This document shows positions 10,601 to 14,740 of a stretch of 56,140 nt of DNA, piece by piece (the stretch's first letter is position 1; every line of letters starts with the position of its first letter). Source of the DNA: a virus; IMG/VR virus record IMGVR_UViG_3300044972_000535, positions 1 to 56,140 of that record; one strand, given 5' to 3'. The notes beneath the pieces are model-generated. The model did not search any database and was not told the origin of the DNA. It saw only the letters and a list, made by a program, of their open reading frames with translations. The translations under genes and the position numbers were made by a program.

Positions 10601-11137
10601 ATCGAGGGGTACATGGGGACTATGGCGGGGTACTTCACAGCCGCCGTGGACACGATCCTGGCCGGCGTGGGGACTATCCCCAAGAAGCCAGGTGGGGTGT
10701 TTGGCGACCCGTACCGGATTGCCGACACGCTGGGAGAGGTCAGCGGCGTGACCAGCTTTGTGCGGGACAGTGACCGGAACACCAGCCGCTTTGTCCGTGA
10801 CTTCTATGAGATGAAGCGGGAGGCTGACCAGGCTGCCCGTGCCTACAAGGTCTTGCGTGAGAAGGGCGACACCGAGACGGCGCAAGAACTGCTCGAGCAA
10901 AACCGTGCGCCAATTGCTGCCCGTACCCAGCTTGGCCGGCTGTCGAAGCAAATGACCGACATCAACAAGCAGATCGCCAGGGTCGAAACAGATGCCAAGG
11001 CGACGCCGTCTGAGAAGACCTTGAAGCTGAAGTCGTTGATGAAGCGGCGCAAGGCCATTGCCAGAAGTGGGTACGAGTACGCCCGTGGCATCAAGATCGC
11101 CTCCACATACGACGATGAGGCCGATACGGAAGAGTAA
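1673..11137 (+). CDS. giant polyvalent internal virion protein (zincin, two ART domains, LPD38-like C-terminus), 3154 aa
   Basis: The 3154-residue product has a modular layout. Hydrophobic segments lie near residues 190-230, 322-340 and 400-425. A Gln/Pro/Ala linker spans about 800-950. A zincin-like metallopeptidase domain carries HEAFH at 1056-1060. Two tandem ADP-ribosyltransferase-like domains (about 1945-2100 and 2108-2265) both carry VVYHG motifs (Tyr1968 and Tyr2131). The C-terminal third has the SPSFMLRNLYRG signature near 2635 typical of the LPD38 region of phage polyvalent proteins, then a hydrophobic helix near 2826 and a charged coiled-coil end. Polyvalent proteins are a described class thought to be injected with phage DNA and to act on host defences or DNA entry; that role here is inference. 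The YS(G/A)R motif recurs at module borders. It is the last gene before the late terminator. Confidence 0.9.
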   Translation: MASNYLDDWFAKYSGGGEGGSQPAAATSPAATKIQSQIARIDEVAAKRKAGLKDSAVQRGISAVNDFLTPFSDGDEITNSINSRRQELQSELDTINRQGGVKKNEGFVDDVKSTFRSGVGSLKTGTAYLGKKAGLDTSALQGSGEVDQAVAQESFSDETKRIREEGVFGDQKGIADRAYAAVLGVTESTPGLLATIPITAAAVAALPEAAALAIGARAVPVLASRAPWLLRAIGVTAEQAATTQGAVIVGRQLVGTLAGTVTEGVQAAGSAGYETEGQIKRQIDANPEAFAQSELGRSLLEKTSGDLAKARDMAASDVAGNVALTTGFATSLLAIPGSAFESRIVSGLARKGFMKEAAFGAVGEGLQEAPQSGAEKLISNVGMQSVGSEVGTFEGVGRAAAEGAVVGGLLGGGVGTVGGALTPYERTPPPQGKDDELAAALDAERAVAGQPDRGGRTLESPNTLIDREVSALDEQMGTLRVGGLNLTPTQIMQSARANERDPRIANIMSQPVSPQTKVEQVARILNAEDASRLEPQVVQKITPLVGGTNKLSQTRAAIETELSKVDEAVIAESPILSAMAQAVAKDEKGKYAMGGKQAVDAVRGAVTGYRPTAPQGQTVFVRPERGGDGGVSMTQDQVAEERQREREAGQAFDLADRRQRRYESQTGVGGQREDLRPGASEPESQIFLDPKAYGEQLGWTPATLVASETPGMVRVQYESTSEMGADGAPVIISDEVSLNDLVGRVVRGSPRLTQEFARDQRRPQAGVGTGMAGPRNSIDRTSSKSLTTTPEPGPPMVRPVEPNFRYEGTRPNSGRGSQSAQPAAQQDTLPSPQQDAAPTPQDTLPAPQPKLEDNTDQQDGGEQYSGRASKRQKRVYGTQEKVAPAAKEAQPASLPAQGAAQPKQADNRATDARDADSATPDEARAAPKAEQVDYKAVIQDRLDKLAVRGRQGKVLANRIRSLMKDKNLTATQLYHAFQMGEVMSRVLPKNAGIDILFVPSLTATDATAAANSATRVGEEIPGKVQMYEISQNGFRGLITMSLSDSVLSVARENAAHEAFHVVQDMLFAYDRPAFDQINQSFFDGMRIDDLDASILRTLKTLSLNGQTSVYESLKSDFGNTPFGSSFEAQAVAFGALVDAKDRGSQMKGLKASFIRVVDMLANFRREFKNGLDKSGVQSVAEIFDGYRAGKAQENLTERAPLAGEGRASAEQYTARGVFPVPQRLFDKVGVPEEQRTRGGTYIDPKNREVFTGRTFGDATISINPETGSPSFVIDDATETEAMTPKDGTTVRTNLFKQKAGWKWVGDDRPAKTVVSVETRGKHFYTLATKFDTPVTLKSYPDAPSEPRLRPTTFGEITLGEQIGEIDVRGKLHPVYEGVTVHARGVQYSARTGKGKSQKPEYKHPEIGAQKIKVPLRGTSTIPFLYDNGKDKAEQTPGKSMALKDSVQFIQARTRTALMNRFGIDRIVGPNPDTDAYLSQTIASEAEAAILKERATGNRSALDWYTSAIENAIDEASAIYPMLTSDNAAMARNNQLGFRGKEDARVAFTLALSITSQNMKVRDNARATVEQFDVFLETGRFDPSRSYGTKAPSISGNLALANFMLEQVFDRNIANFGSFLNTEFTVSELNGIAKGIAKKGGMDKPPFSISGEQASEMVYGSAIFGPKIGNGFYQNLNRNFSPVTIDLWFMRLWGRLTGTLVGNDAAIAKQLQGLRDAIEADSHPTMKVPDGYVETVKNATEEEMVGVAVQMTAEWERQYKAFQKQGLTSKEITDQNLKPEWAYKAVAIAGQLKPNDAPTSGGQRKWIRDVVKTSVAMLAKNGYNVTPADLQALVWYPEKDLINLFKEGKLEANLNVSYDTAFKELAARRNANDQTADTNAGDGTGDGNARRSDGGRRADETLGQADQALAAGTVEEEGDKVRRTLPGQNRQRLIDRGAMYSGRTGSAEFKSWFRDSKVVDTDGNPRVVYHGTTSEISEFKPTNGVNGQIWGAGYYLTPDARYASSFAKDFTKPRADEDTGGNVMPLYASLQNPLQDAQEMTDIKREVGSNGAAITAEVKRRGYDGVDITIGGRPIVVAFEPAQIKSAVSNSGKFDPEDARIQYSGRTGSAEFNSWFGDSQVVDKNGDPLVVYHGSPNRGIEAFDTTRVTQRSARGDLAGAYFTSEPFSASNYARTTGSKERGKVYSTYLKIENPLDTTDAIRRYLRRGMSFNDAKQKALEALTPENDGVIFRGNGINTPEYVVFSPTQIKSATDNNGNFDPNDERIRYSARRGQRYTGGVSQSMMDKVVSNEPEPGVFGTFLDKMVGRRGGESRRRALVRNLVSDKDGMFMLDRMLDAAQRGVDISDGRVPVDGSSVGRAMEMASQSSGVVQAALEYGPPVFDGDLTTIHQDIPGLFDIFAPIGEEKADAFQTYAVARREKELRSGGRVGFTTLTDEEISETLSNADAEFKTVFDNYQAFNQVVLDYAVDTGLMTSELGDKLKSMDYIPYYRALELDSGELDVLGPNMGEALNNPKSALDLRLKGGDTGLGNLYENLIRNTQSILSAARKNLALQEAADAIDALNTAGVTGLGFKVREPKGEGVMRLRVDGKPAYYKIEDLAVWTAIASLGPQSRNMFVEVGSKLAGVLRSGITLSPSFMLRNLYRGKISAFVTTDAKLGIGIDSFKGAKDAFQGGEATRIIKVNSGMGGYTYGMGERDFANEIRRRYRRDEGGGYGFIRDWGDRFKGVLVGLEKIGEASEFAERVKLYKDLVAKGVTEKSAAYEAMNLTNFGRKGAGEGYIGYVASGLVPMIPFLNARIQGLYRIAENQQNEPTIMGLRQQVMIRGLLLTAASTLLYALAADDDRWDEESTENKMLNDIIYVGDKTIRLPRAFEVGTLFASMPIAFMDYVRDNDGQELGRKVRFAFMSTFALNPVPQMFLPGIGAAANLNWFTQRPIDNMADQNLPEAMRFDGNTSEIAKGIGKLADVSPKRVDYVIEGYMGTMAGYFTAAVDTILAGVGTIPKKPGGVFGDPYRIADTLGEVSGVTSFVRDSDRNTSRFVRDFYEMKREADQAARAYKVLREKGDTETAQELLEQNRAPIAARTQLGRLSKQMTDINKQIARVETDAKATPSEKTLKLKSLMKRRKAIARSGYEYARGIKIASTYDDEADTEE
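7284..7469 (+). CDS. candidate overprinted gene inside the giant ORF, 61 aa
   Basis: An ATG at 7284 preceded by GGAG with 8-nt spacing opens a 61-codon frame inside the giant gene in another phase, ending TGA 7469. The product is charged and helix-prone, with DKQTKLWLREQLKKKGIKF near its C-terminus. Over the same bases the giant protein is only a low-complexity Asn/Gly/Asp/Arg linker between its middle region and the first ART domain. Third codon positions in the nested frame look clearly more G/C-rich than in the giant frame, the reverse of expectation for a chance ORF. No family is recognised. Alternatively it is a remnant of a gene fused into the giant ORF. Confidence 0.45.
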   Translation: MTRQPTPMQETELATAMHDAAMVDAVPTKPLDKQTKLWLREQLKKKGIKFDEPSLDKTAKG

Positions 11138-11143
11138 AAAAGA

Positions 11144-11177
11144 ACCCCCCGGAGTGGCTATCCTCCGGGGGTCTTTG
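11144..11177 (+). terminator. intrinsic terminator of the late operon
   Basis: A 9-bp GC-rich stem (CCCCCGGAG pairing with CTCCGGGGG) with an 8-nt loop begins 8 nt after the giant gene's stop and is followed by a short T-rich stretch (TCTTT). It lies between the last virion gene and attP. Confidence 0.8.
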
Positions 11178-11233
11178 CTATGCTTACCCACAGCATCGCA
11201 CAGCGATTATGGGTACTGCCTGTAAGTGACTGA

Positions 11234-11315
11234 GCGGGAAAGAGTTTTCTCGTCGTGGACGCCTCCAACCTTGCCAAGGTCGAGGTCGGGGGTTCGAGTC
11301 CCCTTTCCCGCTCCA
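11234..11315 (+). other. attP: tRNA-Gly(GCC) 3' half, plus an upstream matching acceptor strand
   Basis: Bases 11267-11315 read as the 3' half of a bacterial tRNA-Gly: anticodon loop TTGCCAA (GCC at 11273-11275), variable region, T-arm with GGTTCGAGTCC, acceptor strand TTCCCGC, discriminator T and CCA. This is the form of an attachment core that restores the host tRNA after integration. Upstream, GCGGGAA at 11234 pairs perfectly with the acceptor strand, and an 11-bp inverted repeat joins 11232-11242 to 11303-11313. The 25 nt between that strand and the anticodon stem do not form a normal D-arm, and the anticodon stem has an A/C mismatch, so a functional tRNA is unlikely. Integrase is encoded 87 bp away. 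Confidence 0.8.
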
Positions 11316-11319
11316 ATCA

Positions 11320-11388
11320 ATAACTTACGTGTGTTTTGCCACGAAAGTTATGGGATTTGGGGGTAGTTTCCATAGTCGGCGCTACCCC
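11320..11388. promoter_or_regulatory. inverted repeats between attP and int
   Basis: Two inverted repeats lie between the attachment core and the integrase stop: ATAACTT/AAGTTAT (11320-11326 and 11345-11351) and GGGGTAG/CTACCCC (11360-11366 and 11382-11388). They could be integrase arm-type sites or a weak terminator for the leftward operon. The sequence does not decide between these. Confidence 0.35.
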
Positions 11389-11401
11389 TGACTTCCCCTC
11401 C

Positions 11402-12259
11402 TCACAGCGAGCCGATGTTGTCGGCAACCTTGCGGAGATGCTTGGTTGACAAATGGGCGTACCGCTGAACCATGCGGTCGTCCGACCAGCCTCCCATCTC
11501 ACGCACTGCTGCCGTGTGAGTCCCCTTCTGGATGTGCCATGACGCCCAGGTGTGGCGCAGGTCATGCCAGCGAAAGTTCTCAATACCCGCTCTCTTCAAC
11601 GCATTTCTGAAGGCACGGGTTCCGCTGCGGTAAACAGGCTTGCCACCGTAGGCGAACACCCATTCTTCGTTGCGACCCTTGTCGGCATTGCTTTTCCTCA
11701 AGACATCCCATGCGATGTCGTTGAGCGGGATGGAGAGCGTTTTACCGTTCTTCATCTTGCTGCCGTCAATCGTCACCATCCGGTTGGGCAGGTCTACTTC
11801 CTCCCACCGCAGAAGGCGGACGTTCGAGTCCCGCAATCCTGTGGCCAGCGCGAAGGTCACCTTTGCTCTCAGATGGCGGGGCAGTTCGTCCAACAGCTTG
11901 CGCGCTTCAGACTTCTCAATGAACCGCACCCTCTTTGGCTCCTCCATCCTCTTGATCTTGGGGGCGACATCAATCCACTCCCAATCATCTCGAGCCATGT
12001 TGAGGATTGACCGCAGCACGGTCATGTAGCGATTTACTGCCGCTACGCCACGATCCTTCATCAACTCATCACGCAGGTTCGTAATGACACCCTTCGTGAT
12101 CTTCACCAGAGGCCTGCCTTCCAGGAGCGCCTCGCCTTCGTGCTTCGTGGTTGTCAGGACATCGACGTAGTGTCGCTCCTGCTTTACCCACTTCCTTTCG
12201 GCGCGGCCCGCAAGCCACCGGTTTGATGCGTCGTTCCAGGTCTTCTTAACTTCGTCCAT
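11402..12259 (-). CDS. int: tyrosine site-specific integrase, 285 aa
   Basis: This is a tyrosine recombinase that would integrate the phage at the tRNA-Gly gene. An N-terminal SAM-like DNA-binding region (about 1-110) precedes the catalytic domain. Visible catalytic elements are Arg in ATGLRDSN, Lys in GSKMKNGK, the HxxRH box HDLRHTW, and the Tyr nucleophile in MVQRYAHLS near the C-terminus. Length is normal for phage integrases. I chose ATG 12259 because GGAGG lies 5 nt before it; an in-frame ATG at 12289 would add 10 residues and has no such site. It is the last gene of the leftward recombination operon and lies next to attP. Its Shine-Dalgarno is sequestered in a hairpin. Confidence 0.93.
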   Translation of the reverse strand: MDEVKKTWNDASNRWLAGRAERKWVKQERHYVDVLTTTKHEGEALLEGRPLVKITKGVITNLRDELMKDRGVAAVNRYMTVLRSILNMARDDWEWIDVAPKIKRMEEPKRVRFIEKSEARKLLDELPRHLRAKVTFALATGLRDSNVRLLRWEEVDLPNRMVTIDGSKMKNGKTLSIPLNDIAWDVLRKSNADKGRNEEWVFAYGGKPVYRSGTRAFRNALKRAGIENFRWHDLRHTWASWHIQKGTHTAAVREMGGWSDDRMVQRYAHLSTKHLRKVADNIGSL

Positions 12260-12261
12260 AT

Positions 12262-12285
12262 ACACCTCCATAAAGGCGGAGGCGT
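12262..12285 (-). promoter_or_regulatory. hairpin sequestering the integrase ribosome binding site
   Basis: In the mRNA, ACGCCUCC pairs with GGAGGUGU (8 bp, one G-U) across an 8-nt loop. The 3' arm is the integrase Shine-Dalgarno, 2 nt from the start codon. Such a hairpin would lower translation unless opened by coupling or a protein. Confidence 0.5.
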
Positions 12286-12339
12286 CCACCAGGTAATCAT
12301 GCCAGTAGACGACAACCCTGTCGATTTAACTTAATTCAG

Positions 12340-12582
12340 TCACAGCAGTTTGGTGCCGTAGAAGCCGTCGCCCTGATTTCCGCCCAGGATTTCGCTGCAC
12401 TCCTGGCTGCCATCAACAAAGAAGCCGACATGACCTTCACGCCGAAACAGGAGGTTTTCGTACAGGTTGCGGTAGACCTTGGCCTCAGCCTTCAGCTGGG
12501 CATTGACAGACTCCAGCCTGAGAATTTCCTTCTCCTGCTGTAGCTGTTCGATCTGCTTCCGGAGTTCTTCCTTGCGTACCAT
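12340..12582 (-). CDS. coiled-coil protein fused to an endolysin fragment, 80 aa
   Basis: Residues 1-44 are a charged coiled coil (EELRKQIEQLQQEKEI). From about residue 44 the sequence switches to LLFRREGHVGFFVDG and ILGGNQGDGF, which matches the C-terminal core of TIGR02594-type peptidoglycan hydrolases, including this phage's own endolysin at 31928-32419 (GGGHVGFYVGED and VLGGNQSNG). The catalytic Cys half is absent, so hydrolase activity is not expected. It lies between the CsrA-like gene and int. It may be a recombination chimera or a domain reused for binding; I cannot tell which. The start ATG 12582 has AAGGAAG upstream. Confidence 0.65.
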   Translation of the reverse strand: MVRKEELRKQIEQLQQEKEILRLESVNAQLKAEAKVYRNLYENLLFRREGHVGFFVDGSQECSEILGGNQGDGFYGTKLL

Positions 12583-12597
12583 TTCAGTCTTCCTTGA

Positions 12598-12939
12598 TTA
12601 TTCGCGACGCTTGGCGTTGTCCCTAACGACGCGATAGTTGCGAGGGGCGTCCAGCCCAATCCGTGCCAACGACAACTCCTGGCCGTCTGCGCCAAGAACA
12701 TGGCGGATGGCGATCAGGACAATGCGTAACTGGCCCAGCTGTAAGCTGTCATTCGTTGCGTCGAGCCGGTATTGCGTACAACCGTTGCAGTCAGTGACGC
12801 TCAATTGAGCGAACCTGTCGCGCAAGTTATCCACGATCCGCTCGACACGGATCATGTGTTCAAAAGTCTCTTCCGGCTGATCGGTGATCGCCTGCCCTCC
12901 ATAAATGACAGACCCCACATTACGGGTCAGAACAAGCAT
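12598..12939 (-). CDS. CsrA/RsmA-like RNA-binding protein with a ~55-aa insertion, 113 aa
   Basis: The N-terminus MLVLTRNVG is the first strand of CsrA, including the Leu4 and Arg6 positions used in RNA binding. After an insertion (about residues 16-70, with a CNGC pair) the sequence returns to the CsrA order: LRIVLIAIRHV for strand 2, ELSLARIGLDAPR for strand 3, and NYRVVRDN for strand 4, keeping the Arg equivalent to CsrA Arg44. CsrA proteins are usually about 60 aa and repress translation by binding GGA in hairpin loops. ATG 12939 is chosen because it gives the canonical N-terminus and overlaps the upstream stop (TGATG), implying translational coupling. An in-frame upstream start at 13014 would add a non-CsrA extension. 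Family assignment is from motif order; no search was run. Confidence 0.75.
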   Translation of the reverse strand: MLVLTRNVGSVIYGGQAITDQPEETFEHMIRVERIVDNLRDRFAQLSVTDCNGCTQYRLDATNDSLQLGQLRIVLIAIRHVLGADGQELSLARIGLDAPRNYRVVRDNAKRRE

Positions 12940-13064
12940 CAGTGGTCCAATCTTCCCCAGCCGATAAGAAACTGCTTCGAGGACCACAGCCAGATGGCGG
13001 CGACCCACACCCACCAGGGCATCTGCGCCCAGTAGATGATCAGCAATGCGATAAGAAGGGTCAT
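12939..13064 (-). CDS. small two-helix membrane protein, 41 aa
   Basis: ATG 13064 with GAGGAG 7 nt upstream opens a 41-codon frame ending TGA 12939-12941, which overlaps the start of the CsrA-like gene by one base. The product is almost all hydrophobic and Trp-rich, with two membrane segments (about 2-12 and 17-27; WWVWVAAIWLW) and a short basic tail. No family is recognised. The tight coupling suggests its translation drives or gates synthesis of the CsrA-like protein. Its Shine-Dalgarno lies in a hairpin loop. Confidence 0.7.
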   Translation of the reverse strand: MTLLIALLIIYWAQMPWWVWVAAIWLWSSKQFLIGWGRLDH

Positions 13065-13066
13065 GT

Positions 13067-13081
13067 CACTCTCCTCGAGTG
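13067..13081 (-). promoter_or_regulatory. candidate CsrA-binding hairpin over a ribosome binding site
   Basis: The mRNA just before the 41-aa ORF folds as CACUC, loop GAGGA, GAGUG: a perfect 5-bp stem presenting GGA in a 5-nt loop, with GAGGAG as the Shine-Dalgarno. GGA in the loop of a short hairpin over the ribosome binding site is the classical CsrA target form. The gene it controls is translationally coupled to the CsrA-like gene. Confidence 0.55.
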
Positions 13082-13084
13082 CAT

Positions 13085-13107
13085 GGGGGTGGCATCTCAC
13101 CACCCCC
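13085..13107 (-). promoter_or_regulatory. GC-rich stem-loop upstream of the csrA-like pair
   Basis: An 8-bp perfect inverted repeat (GGGGGTGG / CCACCCCC) with a 7-nt loop lies between the SSB-like gene and the 41-aa gene. No T-run follows in the leftward direction, so it could be an attenuator, a pause site or an mRNA processing or stability element. Confidence 0.4.
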
Positions 13108-13121
13108 CTACGACGACGTAC

Positions 13122-13421
13122 TTAGAACGGAACATCGTCATCAAGAGGATCGTCATCCCGCGCAGCCGGCCTGGCGGGTGCAGATGCACCATCAGCCTTC
13201 TTCTTCCACGCGCGGCCAGAGAAGAACTTCCCCTTTGAGCCGTCGATGACCTTGGCCTCGATGTTCAGCGTCTCGCCGTTCTCGAGAACGAATCGACCGC
13301 TGTAAGTGGGGACACTGTTTTCCTCCCAACCCTTTTCGCGGTAGAACTTCTTGCGCTCGTTGACGCGGTCATCGTCGTCCTTGAACAAGGAGAACGTATT
13401 TGGTTTTTGTTCGTATGCCAT
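13122..13421 (-). CDS. SSB-like single-stranded DNA-binding protein, 99 aa
   Basis: The product starts MAYEQKPNTFSLF and ends DDDPLDDDVPF, an acidic tail with terminal Pro-Phe as in bacterial SSB proteins, where this tip recruits repair and replication partners. The body (about 25-80: YSGRFVLENGETLNIEAKVI) fits a short beta-rich fold but is too small for a full canonical OB domain. I chose ATG 13421 because GGAG lies 8 nt upstream; a longer in-frame N-terminus is basic and unlikely. It lies in the recombination operon with exonuclease and annealing protein, which supports a role in handling single strands. OB-fold assignment is inference. Confidence 0.65.
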   Translation of the reverse strand: MAYEQKPNTFSLFKDDDDRVNERKKFYREKGWEENSVPTYSGRFVLENGETLNIEAKVIDGSKGKFFSGRAWKKKADGASAPARPAARDDDPLDDDVPF

Positions 13422-13435
13422 TCCTGGTACTCCGA

Positions 13436-13618
13436 TTAGTCCAACTGGACGTTCTTGATGCGGCTGATGTGTGCGAAGTAGAGGTTGACGGCCTGGCGCA
13501 GCACACTTGCTACAGGGCGGTCTTCTACGATGGAACGCTCGCACAGCGCCCTATAGGTCTCGTCATCAACCGTCGTTTGAACTAAGCGGTTTTGACCCTC
13601 CCGTTTGATCTTGACCAT
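13436..13618 (-). CDS. ribbon-helix-helix DNA-binding protein, 60 aa
   Basis: The small protein reads NRLVQTTVDDETYRALCERSI in its N-terminal half, the strand-helix pattern of Arc/MetJ (ribbon-helix-helix) regulators, then a second helix (ASVLRQAVNLYFAHI). Such proteins bind operators as dimers. Its ATG overlaps the exonuclease stop (TAATG), so it is coupled. It is one of few regulator candidates in the genome and could act on the palindrome at 15530-15545 upstream of its own operon, which is a guess. Confidence 0.75.
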   Translation of the reverse strand: MVKIKREGQNRLVQTTVDDETYRALCERSIVEDRPVASVLRQAVNLYFAHISRIKNVQLD

Positions 13619-14526
13619 TACTCTTTTCCTCCAATGAAACTCACGTTAAACGAAACCACTCCAGGGTTTCGGTAGTCATCCAACGTCTTGCCGGACTCCT
13701 TCAACAGCTTGTCGAGATTGATGTCGCTGTATAGCGTCTTGCTATTAACGGACCCCTTCTTGTCGATGCGCTGAAGCTTCACGCCGGCAGCCTCGAACGA
13801 CCCGAACTCGCTCCCCAATTCCTTTTTCAGCGCATCGAACTCTTCACGGGTGGAGGCCGTCTCGATTTCGGCGGCTTTGAGTAGTGTGAATAACTCTGCA
13901 AATCGCCTAGCCTTTGGATGGGATAGGGTCAGCACCCCGCTTCCGAGATGCTTTGCTGAACGCTCACCGTCTCCAATTACCTCGAGGTACTCGGATCGGA
14001 ACGCTTCAAGCTTAGGCAGGTTTGTCGCGAACCAGTCTATGTCCCGCGCCACTCGCTCCACCGTGAAGCAGTCCTCGCTTATATAAACAAAGAAATCCAT
14101 CCAATCGAGGTCACACACCTCCATGACGTGCTGGACTTGAGCGTAGTACCCAGGCTTTTCGTACACCGAGTACGGCTTCTTTGCCCAATACGGACACTTG
14201 ATTTCCAAGCCACCATTCAAGCCTATGAGGCCATCGGGTGATGCGCCGAGCCAGTCATACAGGTCGTGCTTGACAAGTCCGGTCTGCTCGACTGTCTGCA
14301 TCTGGGTCTTCTCGTAGTAGGCGAGAGCGACTGGTTCCATACGCTCACCGTGGTTGGTGGCGGCGTTGCCCTGGAACTCCTTCTCAGCGCCAAGATGTTC
14401 ACGAACCATCTCGCGCATGACATCTTCGCGTGTGGCGAAAGGGTTGACCCCGAGGATCGACCCGACGCGGCTGCCGGTGATTACACCGACACGCGCCTTG
14501 AACCACTCTTCACTCCGCTGTTCCAT
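13618..14526 (-). CDS. YqaJ-type viral recombinase (5'-3' exonuclease), 302 aa
   Basis: This is a lambda-exonuclease-like nuclease that resects double-strand ends for annealing. Visible elements are the N-terminal RSEEWFKARVGVITGS, the NHGERMEP segment, Asp in GASPDGL, the catalytic GLEIKCP (E-x-K of the PD-(D/E)XK fold) near residue 127, and YYAQVQHVM. The C-terminal ~100 residues are a helical extension. It overlaps the next gene by 1 nt and the previous one by 17 nt. Its partner is the Sak-type annealing protein encoded upstream in the same operon. Confidence 0.9.
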   Translation of the reverse strand: MEQRSEEWFKARVGVITGSRVGSILGVNPFATREDVMREMVREHLGAEKEFQGNAATNHGERMEPVALAYYEKTQMQTVEQTGLVKHDLYDWLGASPDGLIGLNGGLEIKCPYWAKKPYSVYEKPGYYAQVQHVMEVCDLDWMDFFVYISEDCFTVERVARDIDWFATNLPKLEAFRSEYLEVIGDGERSAKHLGSGVLTLSHPKARRFAELFTLLKAAEIETASTREEFDALKKELGSEFGSFEAAGVKLQRIDKKGSVNSKTLYSDINLDKLLKESGKTLDDYRNPGVVSFNVSFIGGKE

Positions 14527-14740
14527 CTTCGTCCTTCCTGATCGAGGGCATCGGCCTCAGTTGGTGTAGTGAGCAGGTCGCACTGACGCAGTCCCTGACC
14601 TGCTCCCGCCACGTCCCTCTGCCTATCGGGTCATAGATGCACTCGCGGCACTTGGCGTTGATTGCCTGGCGCATCGATGGACGGGGAGGCTTTCCCTTGA
14701 GCGCCTCGCGCGCCTTTACCAGCCGCTCCTCCTTGGTCAC
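14510..14740 (-). CDS. small zinc-finger-like phage protein, 76 aa
   Basis: The C-terminal half has a four-Cys arrangement (AKCRECIYDP ... VRDCVSATCSLH) likely to bind zinc, after a basic N-terminus. It matches a type of small phage protein often found between annealing and exonuclease genes; the role is unknown. It starts with GTG 14740, overlapping the stop of the annealing gene by four bases (GTGA), so translation is coupled. Confidence 0.7.
   Translation of the reverse strand: MTKEERLVKAREALKGKPPRPSMRQAINAKCRECIYDPIGRGTWREQVRDCVSATCSLHQLRPMPSIRKDEDGTAE

Noticed and set aside
1673-11137. N4-like virion RNA polymerase in the giant protein
   Set aside because: The size is similar, but no polymerase motifs are seen. 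The visible modules are a zincin, ART-like domains and an LPD38-like region.
11234-11315. A functional phage tRNA-Gly gene
   Set aside because: The acceptor, anticodon loop and T-arm are present, but the D-arm is not canonical, the region is 6 nt too long and the anticodon stem has a mismatch. The position next to int makes attP the better call.
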